From Hahella sp. (GTDB lineage: Bacteria > Pseudomonadota > Gammaproteobacteria > Pseudomonadales > Oleiphilaceae): 64,000 nucleotides of DNA. The position numbers and the translations under genes are program-made. The stretch covers positions 140,796-204,795 of the forward strand of contig JANQMN010000105.1 of NCBI GenBank assembly GCA_028280065.1. Direction: 5' to 3'. The notes under the pieces are model-generated. The model worked only from the letters and a program-made list of their open reading frames with translations, was not told the origin of the DNA and searched no databases. This document shows positions 52,901-59,799 of this stretch, piece after piece (position 1 is the first letter of the stretch; each line of letters begins with the position of its first letter).

Positions 52901-55447
52901 GGAAATACGGGCCACGATGGGATCAGGTGTGATATAGGCCGCTTGGCTAGGATCGCCGATCGCCATTTCCCCCTGAAATGAAACAGAGCCCCACCACTTA
53001 TGCGTGGGCACTGGGTCACTGGCGATATCGCCGATCACCTGCGGATGCAGATAGGTCGGTGCACCGATCGGGTCACAGCCGTTGACGCCAGGCTCTGTAA
53101 CGCCAGCACTGTTTATCCAGGTGCCGTAATCATAAACACAACCCCAACCATCCGGATTTATAGCGTCGGAAATGCTACCGGCACCATAACGAATGATACT
53201 GAAAGTACTAGGGTCATTTGGATCGACAGGAACCCGCTCATAAGGCGTAGGAGGTTCCAATAAGTACGACTCATTTACCCTTAAGGTGTAGGTCAGTTCT
53301 TCGGTAAATTCGCCGTCACTAAAGCTGACAGAAACGGTGTGTTGACCAATATGACTGGTATTCGGCGTTCCTGAAATCAATCCAGCATCTGAGAGAGATA
53401 ACCAAGTAGGTAAACTAATGGCCGCATAGGTGATGGTATCGCCATTGGCATCCGTTACGTCCAGTTGGTAGGCATATGCTTCATCAGCGTCTATTGAGGT
53501 AACTGGTTGATTCTGCAGAACCGGCGCAACATTTTCAGTTCCACCGCCGGTGTCACCTCCGCCGTTGCCGCCATTGCCATCGTCTTCACCGACAACGGTC
53601 GTCAGAGTTTCGGTATCAATGGCGCCGCCGGATTCCTGTTCGTAAGTGAAGAAATATTCAATGCTGTCGCCAGTATTTAAACCTTCCACAAGAAGAACAT
53701 TGCGGTCGCCCGTTTGCTCCATCGTGACATTTTGCTTGGGACCGCCATTAACGATGTAATGAACAATGGCCCAGCTTGGAGTATTTACAAAGAAAGTTAC
53801 GCTGTCTGCACTGGTCAGTTCGACACCAAACAGTTGGTCGTTATTGTCTCCACCCGAATCCGAGTCGCTACCTAACGTAAGGCTGATGTCATCCAGGTAC
53901 ACTGTTCCGGTTTCAGCACCCATGTCAAATAGCACACGGCTGTTGTCGTCGCCAAAACCGGCAGCAGTTAGATAGAAGGAGAAATTCTGCCAATCTGTTG
54001 AAAGGCCGACAGTTTCCACCGTGGCCGACCAGGGATCATGGTTTAACCCGATACCGGCTATGATGGAGCGATCAACAGAAGCTTTTGCTTTGAAAGAAAG
54101 TCTATAGGTCCCTTCCGGGATAATGGATAGAACCTGGCTTAGATTCACTGACCAGGCAGGCCCTGCAGTAGCCACTTCGGCCATGAAAACATTATTGCCG
54201 GTTCCGTCATCCGCGACAGTGCCGCCGTTCCAGCCACTGATTCCGCCATCGAATCCGCCATTGGCAACTAATTCATTTCCCGAACCGGTATCGCCGCCGG
54301 AATCTCCACCGGAACCATCATCGCCAGTGCCACCACCAGAATTATCTCCTGTGTCATAGAGCCGGATATTGTCGAAATATACGATATTGTCTTGTTCGCG
54401 TCCGGCAAAATCGAAATCGGGAAATACGATGATCTGGTCTAAGTTGCTAGTATTGCCTAGGCCGATGTAACCGGAAAAATCGAAGGTTAATTCTTCCCAT
54501 TGGGTAGTCACGGTGTTGGCGACTTTTATTTCTCCTTGGGCACCGCCGCTGGGATCGGCAAATTTAATACCCACATCGCTTATAACGGATTTGTACACCA
54601 TTATTTTGACGATATTATTGCTGGGGCCGAGCGTGATCGGGCCGAAATAGCCATGGACACTTTCTGTTCCTGCCCAGGGCATTCCTTCTGACTTTGCGGT
54701 AAATTTAGCAACTTTCGCCGAGCTGTTTATACCTCCCGGAACTGGATTGTCGACAACTTCCAATGCAGGATTATCGGCGTTTTCGAAAACGTTCCAAATA
54801 TAGTCGGCACCGGTACCGTCTGTTTCGAAATTAATAGGTTGGATTCCGCTGTCATACAAAGGAGGATCCTGGATGCACCCGTAGACATCGACTTGGGTGT
54901 CCAGAGGAGTATCCGGACATTGATCGATGCTGTCGTTAACTCCGTCATTATCGGAGTCCAGTTGGACCAGAGCGCAGCCATCAACATCGACCTCCAGGCC
55001 TGCCGGCGTATTGGGACATTGATCGTTTTCATCGGAAACCGTGTCATTATCAGCATCTGCAATGAGAAAGTTTTGTACTGCTAAATTGTAAGTAAGTTTC
55101 TTTCGCTGTAACTCGAAATTTAGTTGTACTCTTTCGCTTGCCCCAGGGTTCAAGGCAGCCAGTTCAAGATCAACATAGCTAACACCTTGAGTAGTCGCAC
55201 CGGAAGCATTAACTAACGGGAGCGTTGAATCTTCGATAAGGAGTCGAAACGGACCCGAAAGTGTGGATGCACCAGTGTTGGTTATCGTAACGTTAACTGC
55301 ATAGACGCGATTAATTCGATCAAAGGTAGGTCTGGTTTTATCAAACTCCAAACCGGATTGGATATCCTCCCAGTCTGCCAAGGTGTTGAGTGACGCCAGT
55401 GTCAGGAAGGCGCAAGCAATCGCCTTCCCCAGAAAATAGTTTTTCAT
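46907..55447 (-). CDS. Giant secreted multidomain laminarinase (GH81 + GH16 with several beta-glucan-binding modules)
   Basis: A ~2846-residue endo-beta-1,3-glucanase. ATG 55447 gives the signal peptide MKNYFLGKAIACAFLTLASL. Approximate order: thrombospondin type-3 calcium repeats (130-200); a CBM11/ExoP-like jelly roll (200-360); CBM4/9 (390-520); CBM56 (535-615); a cadherin/He_PIG-like domain (645-730); GH81 (730-1550) with catalytic acids in NNNESTSEAANAYGA; a second CBM56 (1575-1660); GH16 (1690-1965) with SGEIDIFESVN (E-x-D-x2-E); another ExoP-like module (2015-2170); CBM4/9 (2190-2320); and three ExoP-C-like repeats starting FLLLSSTGE, FVFITSD and FVFFSSTGE. Linkers are Gly/Asp/Ser-rich. 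It would degrade laminarin or callose outside the cell. Two unrelated catalytic domains in one chain is uncommon. Confidence 0.9.
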   Translation of the reverse strand: MKNYFLGKAIACAFLTLASLNTLADWEDIQSGLEFDKTRPTFDRINRVYAVNVTITNTGASTLSGPFRLLIEDSTLPLVNASGATTQGVSYVDLELAALNPGASERVQLNFELQRKKLTYNLAVQNFLIADADNDTVSDENDQCPNTPAGLEVDVDGCALVQLDSDNDGVNDSIDQCPDTPLDTQVDVYGCIQDPPLYDSGIQPINFETDGTGADYIWNVFENADNPALEVVDNPVPGGINSSAKVAKFTAKSEGMPWAGTESVHGYFGPITLGPSNNIVKIMVYKSVISDVGIKFADPSGGAQGEIKVANTVTTQWEELTFDFSGYIGLGNTSNLDQIIVFPDFDFAGREQDNIVYFDNIRLYDTGDNSGGGTGDDGSGGDSGGDTGSGNELVANGGFDGGISGWNGGTVADDGTGNNVFMAEVATAGPAWSVNLSQVLSIIPEGTYRLSFKAKASVDRSIIAGIGLNHDPWSATVETVGLSTDWQNFSFYLTAAGFGDDNSRVLFDMGAETGTVYLDDISLTLGSDSDSGGDNNDQLFGVELTSADSVTFFVNTPSWAIVHYIVNGGPKQNVTMEQTGDRNVLLVEGLNTGDSIEYFFTYEQESGGAIDTETLTTVVGEDDGNGGNGGGDTGGGTENVAPVLQNQPVTSIDADEAYAYQLDVTDANGDTITYAAISLPTWLSLSDAGLISGTPNTSHIGQHTVSVSFSDGEFTEELTYTLRVNESYLLEPPTPYERVPVDPNDPSTFSIIRYGAGSISDAINPDGWGCVYDYGTWINSAGVTEPGVNGCDPIGAPTYLHPQVIGDIASDPVPTHKWWGSVSFQGEMAIGDPSQAAYITPDPIVARISNVGVRLLGIPSGMQGDDNKFLYAIPDPFSEVFDGIAIANSDFDQLDAYLKDYSDGSVTVQWQSGNKPVMEATFVHGSPYAYFKAYRGQIVVKTKALDGPEKGTFYQQGNSLGVWTSVAGNRNDYLITGEGTTTFSDAASNAITVSNAANEITVALLPQDGTGAISDATSAFFATLARNVVRKVDIGYNVNRSDNSVTVTHRYLGTNGNETETLAGLLPMAWKNSGQAVSDYKVRSARGVVKFSQTSTFSYQLPFVGVLPHMPSMTENLDQNYLAGLVQQYLAKGPDQWNRNHEGHLNFDTYWSGKSYGRIAEIAAIARSIGLETEANTFIDWLKTELEDWFTADTNGNLDTEKYFVYDEEWTTLLGMRESFASHQQLNDHHFHYGYFVRAAAEVCRVDPAWCGTDQYGPMIELLIRDYAASKNDAMFPYLRNFDPANGFSWASGNANFALGNNNESTSEAANAYGAIVLYGLITGNDALVEKGMYLHASSTSAYWEYWNNIDRYRNASADYPDRGNDYDNFPADYNRLTTSIIWGTGSSFSTWFSGAYAHILGIQGLPLNPLVFHVGQYPDYMKDYVSLGLEQSSNGKPSGLANNEWRDIWWNLWAITDAEAAFADYQTMALNYNPENGETEAHTYQWIKAWQQLGHLKTGSGELTADHPAAVAFDKNGSRTYIAYNYSGAPITVNFSDGQTLVAEPGSFALKTVEGAGEDTGGGSGDGETGGDSGDQLFGVEMSSESSLTFYVNTPGWAVAHYIVNGGGQQNVSMQQTGTRNELLVSGLDDGDTVEYFFTYELETGGAVDSAWQTLVFDGDTSGGDSGGDTGGGNGSSGEDVGTVANDPDSNWSMVWNDEFDGADIDLNKWEHEVNCNGGGNNERQCYTASPENSFLDNGILKIVARQATGLSQPFTSARLRTKYQGDWTYGRIEVRAKPPQGQGSFPAIWMLPTDNVYGGWPHSGEIDIFESVNLKTPDAQGHEENKVHGNLWYGRSWPNQSNSGSDYELPDAQNPADGFHTYALEWEAGEIRWYVDGILYQTQRKSELIYDTDGDAVGLSHKGWFAEDVTAIGDFMWNDAPYDQRFHLLLNFAVGGNWAENVNNGGIDYSAFNDSNAFEFDYVRVYECSVDPLTGKGCAGVQDGYDAPKAESGTLVEGLAPTPIKPSTGVAEDLILFEDVMNDSWPAWNCCDAIEPQVVTDDAEHGQVVEFAIGATPTVVGFNTNVAATPALYDGSPMEDIGVLEFDLKLVAPSLNSAATWNLKVEQAGQTSEASVKIDTPTSAWTHYSVPLKTLQNRGLNLNGIDVIMIFPDWGMGEGAVFRVDNLRIVQGDTTGGSDGDDDPVPGEELVNNGAFENGTEGWIGAVTVNTEDGNSFFQADVAVAGNPWDVNLSQVMTITPETTYQLTFRAKASAERSIIAGIGLNAAPWTNVNETVALTTEWVTYSYELTAAGFGDSTSRVLFDLGAEIGSVFIDDVSLVVMGDTGTGGDDGSVTEAEFLLLSSTGESDINFTADTVGEWSTGSLIQSDVLYEGLLGWQITSNGSWGTVLALQNGIDGDFSLFNKLEIKLATTGGYSSYVLYIAANGVSHEITLPIDESVTSWQSVALDTAGIPLNLSAIDSLAVFGIGGTPGVSAIYITDLKLVKDAAVAIDPVISEDFVFITSDPAVPSDLIVDNDNYSDAGNVIFGEWSTGTLINSTNYVGLDAVELTAAGGWGAVLALQGDISDGSNIDNYDTDFSQYTNLKLKVASQGAFERYAVSIVSQVAGNEVVQEVGFSLASPGEWNQIDINLAKYGVDLANVSQIAVFGVYAGGPAGQRLYITDMVMYDTGRLPPEKDSADDTFVFFSSTGETSDLIFDGDNFANDGNIEFSDWSTGSTFASGVTHDGRTAFEITKGGGWGAVLALMGDIYGDVQQYKIDVSAYSTLNIGIAATGGSSEYTLDFLVDGAEFKLPLTVSPNWSDISIDLAAIPLDLSKVTQIAIFGIGGNAGDMIFISDLKLVQ

Positions 55448-55536
55448 GGTTTTCCTCGGAAATTTGCTGAGTTTTTTATTTTTGATAGCTATCAAGAGGG
55501 CAACTTTTGTGACTCTGAATAGCGAATCAACGGGAT

Positions 55537-56166
55537 TTACCGGAAAGCGCGCTTTCTTTTTAAGAGCAGAGTCAATAGTCCGGAAAACATCAGAAACAGG
55601 ACGCTAGGCTCAGGAACTTCCGCGGTTGTTAAAGAGATATTGTCGAGGGTTAGTAGAGAAGAAAACGATGTTTGTACGGGATCAAAGTTAAAGCCCCCAT
55701 TCAAGGTGAAGTCCAGGAACCAGCCATCATAGGTAGTATCGATTTGAGTTGCGAAAGCTCCATCATCGTATTGACCGTTCTCGAAGAGAATGTGTCTGTC
55801 ACTTCCGTCTGTCAGGGAAACTGCAAAGAAATCTGAAAAATCATCTTCCAAATCTGCACCCTCGAAAATCCAATCGAAACTTAAGGTCGCCACATTGGAA
55901 AGATGGATCGTGGTAAACAGCGTATTCGCAAATCCAAAATTTGAATCCAATTGCGCCATTCCTATTTGCGCTGCGCAGTTTCCAGTGGAAGTATTTTCAC
56001 CAATTGAAAAGTTAATGGTGTTGCTGGGTTCACCGAATCCATCCGTGTCCATACTCCAGCCGGTTAAATCACAAGTTTGAAAATCGCCGTTGGTTATCAA
56101 TGCCGCTTGCACCGAGGAGCAGAGCAGCATAAGTGCCAGGTAGAGGGTTGTGGAAGTTGTTTTCAT
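55537..56166 (-). CDS. PEP-CTERM sorting-domain protein, CBM-like
   Basis: A 209-residue exported protein. The signal peptide is TLYLALMLLCSSVQA, followed by a jelly-roll-like domain opening LITNGDFQTCDLTGWSMDTD, typical of small PEP-CTERM proteins. The C-terminal sorting signal is intact: VPEPSVLFLMFSGLLTLLL then a KRKR basic end. It would be cut by an exosortase and released or attached to the exopolysaccharide. It lies 89 bases upstream of the giant glucanase gene in the same direction. The exosortase itself is not in this window. Confidence 0.9.
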   Translation of the reverse strand: MKTTSTTLYLALMLLCSSVQAALITNGDFQTCDLTGWSMDTDGFGEPSNTINFSIGENTSTGNCAAQIGMAQLDSNFGFANTLFTTIHLSNVATLSFDWIFEGADLEDDFSDFFAVSLTDGSDRHILFENGQYDDGAFATQIDTTYDGWFLDFTLNGGFNFDPVQTSFSSLLTLDNISLTTAEVPEPSVLFLMFSGLLTLLLKRKRAFR

Positions 56167-56550
56167 TATCGTACCTCGAGTTTGTTGTTTGTTTTCTATG
56201 ACCGGCTGTTACATGTCTGATAGCTTTATTTACAGTTTGTTACATTGCCTGAGTGTACAGACGGGGAAATTTGCGGAGGAGGGATTTGCGGTAAAGCGGG
56301 TTGAATTGTGCGTTAAGTTGGACGGGTGATGGACTTGAAAAATGCCTGTTGATTAATTGTGTTTTGGGAGTTGAGAGATAACACTAGCCAGAGGGGGCAG
56401 AACCTAACTTGTAGAGACTCAGATCTGACCGAACAATGTAGAACTAAGTTTTAAACAAGAGGTATAAGATGGCAGAAAGAAGGAATCAGGCTTGATTGTT
56501 GATACTATCAACTATAAAGTTGTTAATTGTATCAACATTGAGCGCCCTCT
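56167..56550. other. Divergent intergenic region
   Basis: About 384 bases between the PEP-CTERM gene and the MarR-GNAT gene. The right end holds the paired dyads at 56498-56536. I see no gene or RNA in the rest. Confidence 0.4.
56498..56536. promoter_or_regulatory. Paired operator-like dyads upstream of the MarR-type gene
   Basis: The first dyad is perfect: GTTGATA-C-TATCAAC (56498-56512). The second is GTTGTTA-ATTG-TATCAAC (56519-56536), with one mismatch. Their centres are about 22 bases apart, two DNA turns, and the second ends 14 bases before the ATG. Such sites suit a MarR dimer repressing its own promoter. Confidence 0.65.
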
Positions 56551-57465
56551 ATGTCATTCACCGACAATATCCGCAGCGAACTTCGGTATTTGGTTCGCGA
56601 AATCGGCCTTCTGGACAAAAACTGTCTGAACTCCGGCCTGTCACTGACTCAGGCTCACCTGCTGACTTATCTGAACCGGAACGGCGAAACTGGCTTTACC
56701 GAGTTGTGTCAGCAACTGAATGTCGACAAAGCGGCGCTGAGCCGAACGTTGAAAGGTCTGGTTGAGAAAGGCTGGATCGATTCTCGCGAAGGCGTGGAGA
56801 ACAGAAAGCAACGTTGGTTTACGATACTGGCAAAGGGCAACGCACAGTTGCACTACGCGAATCAGATTGCCAACCAAACCTTTGCCGAACTGCTCGAACC
56901 CTTGACCGGCGAGGAATCTCAGACCGTGTTGTCCGGTCTGCGTTTGTTGCGCTTGTCAGCGTTTCGCCAACGTTATCGTCAGACGCCCGATCGGATCAAG
57001 TTTGAACCGTTACGTTCCTGCTACCGGGTGGAGGCCGATCAACTGTTGCAGGACATCTTTACCCTGGAGCAAGGAATACCGGCCGACCTAATCCCCCTTA
57101 ACGACTCCAGCGACACCCGCTGGTGGTGCGCCCGCAGCGGCGAATACATCATTGGCGTTGTCGCGGCCTGGAAATTGGGAACACACTGGCACTGGGGGCG
57201 TTTTTCCGTGGACGATCGTTTTCGAGGATGTGGTATAGGCAAGCGGTTGGCGCGCTATTCTCTCGAGAAACTTTTCAATATACAGTCCGACGTTGTGATC
57301 ATCGATGCCAGGGATACTGCGGTAAATATCCTGAAACCAATGGGGGCAAAGGTGATTGGACCCCCTGAGGATTTCTACGGTCTGCCTGTGACGCCAATGA
57401 CCTTGAGCTCAAACGATTTTAGCTGGCATGGCTGTCGCTCTCTACCCGAAACTTCTGCAGAGTAG
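56551..57465 (+). CDS. MarR-type regulator fused to a GNAT acetyltransferase
   Basis: A 304-residue two-domain protein. Residues ~1-145 form a MarR winged helix: QAHLLTYLNRNGETGFTELC, the recognition region NVDKAALSRTLKGLVEKGWI and the wing IDSREGVENRKQRWFTILAK. Residues ~150-300 form a GNAT domain with the acetyl-CoA pyrophosphate loop VDDRFRGCGIGKRLARYSLE. The ATG start follows AGCGCCCTCT. The N-terminal half may repress its own promoter at the two upstream dyads. The acetylated substrate and inducing ligand are unknown. Confidence 0.88.
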   Translation: MSFTDNIRSELRYLVREIGLLDKNCLNSGLSLTQAHLLTYLNRNGETGFTELCQQLNVDKAALSRTLKGLVEKGWIDSREGVENRKQRWFTILAKGNAQLHYANQIANQTFAELLEPLTGEESQTVLSGLRLLRLSAFRQRYRQTPDRIKFEPLRSCYRVEADQLLQDIFTLEQGIPADLIPLNDSSDTRWWCARSGEYIIGVVAAWKLGTHWHWGRFSVDDRFRGCGIGKRLARYSLEKLFNIQSDVVIIDARDTAVNILKPMGAKVIGPPEDFYGLPVTPMTLSSNDFSWHGCRSLPETSAE

Positions 57466-57587
57466 TAAAGGCCAATTTCTAAGGTGACTACCGGTCTTAC
57501 GGTAAAGTTGCAAAACTCTTTAAAACGATATTATAAGGGCCAAGCCAATGGACAGTTACTACTTTTACGCGAAGCGGTCTGCGTCGC

Positions 57588-58145
57588 TTACCTACGGTTG
57601 AACGTAAAGTACTCATCTCGAAGAATACTCATGGTGATTGCGCTGTGATAGCAGCCATCCCACCAGAGTACGTCTCTTCGCACACCTTCTTTGACAAATC
57701 CAAGTTTTTCATAAACGTGTTGAGCACGCGGGTTGAAGTCGTAGACTTCCAGCTCAATGCGGTGCAGGTTTAACTGCTCGAAACCGTAGGCCAGAATCAG
57801 GCGGGTCGCTTCCGTGCCATACCCTTTGCCAAAATGATCCGCTGCCGCCAGCGCAATGCGGAAGCTGGCGCTACGGTTGACTTCGTCGATATGGTTAAGC
57901 ACTACTTCACCGATGTAAACCGACTCTGGGTCGCTTTTTAGCGTGATGGCATAGTCGGCTCGATCATCGGCCGCTTCGACTTTTTTGCAGAATGCTTCTA
58001 CCTCTTCGAAGGTATATGCGTTTTGGGTGCCGGTCAGTCGCTTGCAGTCCTGGTCGGCAAGGCTGGCAAACATTTGCGGCGCATCTGCGGACCTCATGGG
58101 GCGTAAAACAAGTATCGAACCCGTTAAAATCGGCTTTTCAGGCAT
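57588..58145 (-). CDS. GNAT acetyltransferase (RimJ/RimL-like)
   Basis: A 185-residue N-acetyltransferase. The family start TGSILVLRPMRSADAPQMFA is present. So are the acetyl-CoA binding segment ADHFGKGYGTEATRLILAYG (about residue 105) and the C-terminal NPRAQHVYEKLGFVKEGVRR followed by a Trp-rich WWDGCYHSAITMSIL. It resembles enzymes acetylating ribosomal proteins or small amines; the substrate cannot be told. The gene is monocistronic with ATG at 58145. Confidence 0.88.
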   Translation of the reverse strand: MPEKPILTGSILVLRPMRSADAPQMFASLADQDCKRLTGTQNAYTFEEVEAFCKKVEAADDRADYAITLKSDPESVYIGEVVLNHIDEVNRSASFRIALAAADHFGKGYGTEATRLILAYGFEQLNLHRIELEVYDFNPRAQHVYEKLGFVKEGVRRDVLWWDGCYHSAITMSILRDEYFTFNRR

Positions 58146-58476
58146 AAGATTATTTCCTTTATCGATGCGACTGTAGCGTAAAGATATAGAGGTGAAAAGC
58201 TTATTCGTTTCGTTAGATCAAAGACGCTTTATAAAATGCACCGAACGGGAAGCAAACTACGAACCGAAATCCTCACCACGCCGAGGTCGGTTGATCAAAA
58301 ACGTAAGATAAGGAAAGCCTGAGTCAGGGGTTTTTCTAGTGAGTACAGAGACAGTAACCATCCTCGACTTCCATCAACTTCTTAGCTGCCTTCCGATGAA
58401 AGGTGGGCAACTTCAAAACACACTAGAAGGTTCGTTAATAGTGACAGATCGAAGAAGGGCGTACACGCCTTTCGTT
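58146..58476. other. Intergenic region, nothing recognised
   Basis: About 331 bases between the GNAT gene and the chemoreceptor remnant. No ORF of convincing length, repeat, or RNA signature is visible. Confidence 0.35.
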
Positions 58477-58846
58477 CTACACTTGAAAGCTCCCTATGGC
58501 CTCTTGTAAATCCTGCGTATGCTTGGATAGTTCGCACCCGGTGTCGGATAAACGGTCGCTTCGCTCAGCATTGTTATCTGCCGCATCGCTGATGTTTGCC
58601 ATGTTGCGATCAATCTCGTTAACGGTGCTACTCATCTGCTCCGTTGCAGCTGCAATCTGCGTGTTCATATCCATAATTTGATTCACCGATGCACTAATAG
58701 AATCGAGGGCTGTGTTTGCTTCGTTGATTTGTTCAACGCTTTTACGTGTTTTGTGCAACTTCATGAACCGTCGAAGATAGTTCTGTTACCGCCGTGGCGG
58801 CACTAGTGATTTCCAACTTGCAAGTTTTTTCCCTCAAAGATTTCAT
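58477..58846 (-). pseudogene. Decayed methyl-accepting chemotaxis protein, C-terminal remnant
   Basis: Two pieces of one receptor lie in different frames. The first piece starts at 58846 and reads LEITSAATAVTELSSTVHEV then AQNT and a stop at 58742-58744. The second, from within 58764 down, continues in another frame as TRKSVEQINEANTALDSISA, then NQIMDMNTQIAAATEQMSST and ends in LQEAIGSFQV, the normal MCP C terminus. The conserved hairpin tip ([20 protein letters not shown] in intact receptors) is missing, as are the sensor and membrane parts. An internal deletion plus frameshift is inferred; no function remains. Confidence 0.8.
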
Positions 58847-59179
58847 TTTAAGCAAGCGTAGGCGGCAAAACGACTTCGTACCAATGAATATCTGTTTTAT
58901 TTAAGAGGAAGTGTCCAATAGTGCACTTTTATACTGAAATGGCCCATAACGAACCGTACTGAAACAGGTTACCAAGCACCATCGGACTGTAAGAGAAATC
59001 TCACGCAATATTCAGAGATATCGCACATACAGGCTATCCCAATTCCTCCTTAATTATCCCGTCAGCTTTGCTAAGGAAAACCTAGATATCTTGTTTGAAA
59101 ACAAATGATTAGATGTTTCTTTCGGTTATTCTAAAAGAGTAATAGCTGCAAGCTATTGCAGACACGCTCGGGAGGACGT
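58847..59179. other. Intergenic region, nothing recognised
   Basis: About 333 bases upstream of the small helical hypothetical. It may contain further decayed chemoreceptor sequence, but I cannot align it to the family, and no RNA or repeat is evident. Confidence 0.3.
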
Positions 59180-59590
59180 ATGCGCGCAAAATTAGTAGAA
59201 AAACAGAAGAAGTTACTGGATACCTTGAAGTTGATTGAAGCCAACAAGGAAAACCTGGCTTTGCATCCCAGCCTTGTTCAAGCCACCCAAGATCTCAAGT
59301 CGGAATCAAATAGGCTCCTACTAGACACATTTGCTGAAACCAAGAAACGTTTCCCATTAGCCTTTACACCCGTAGGACAAGATACATTGGAGAAAGTTAA
59401 GCAGGCCATGATACAGCTGAATAACTTGTCGTTGCTCTATAGAGAGATATCCGACAAACTCCAAAATCATCAACTCGATGCGCAAAGTTACCAAGAACTG
59501 GAAAATATTAGATTGGCGATTGCCAAGGTAACGAACGTTTCGGTTTTGGAAATCGAGAAGTTTCTGCAAATGATACTGACCCGCAAATAA
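59180..59590 (+). CDS. Small helical hypothetical protein
   Basis: A ~136-residue protein. ATG 59180 is preceded by GGGAGGA at good spacing, a strong ribosome-binding site, so the earlier TTG is discarded. The sequence is almost entirely helical and Lys/Leu/Glu-rich: VEKQKKLLDTLKLIEANKEN, LQNHQLDAQSYQELENIRLA and a C-terminal VLEIEKFLQMILTRK. No signal peptide or known motif. I do not recognise the family. Confidence 0.65.
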   Translation: MRAKLVEKQKKLLDTLKLIEANKENLALHPSLVQATQDLKSESNRLLLDTFAETKKRFPLAFTPVGQDTLEKVKQAMIQLNNLSLLYREISDKLQNHQLDAQSYQELENIRLAIAKVTNVSVLEIEKFLQMILTRK

Positions 59591-59799
59591 GCACGGTAGC
59601 GTTTCGTACCAGCTTCAGGAGCATATTCAGACGAAAACATATTCGCGGTGGCGAGCAGCTATCAATAGCTCTACTTATCCTAGGGCAAGAGGGTGCCCTT
59701 CTTCTAGGCCGTTTTTACATATGCTTGGGGGTAGCTGCGTGCCATTTTGCATATTCCGGCCCAATCTGAACAACCATTCTCCCCCTGGTAATCACACTT

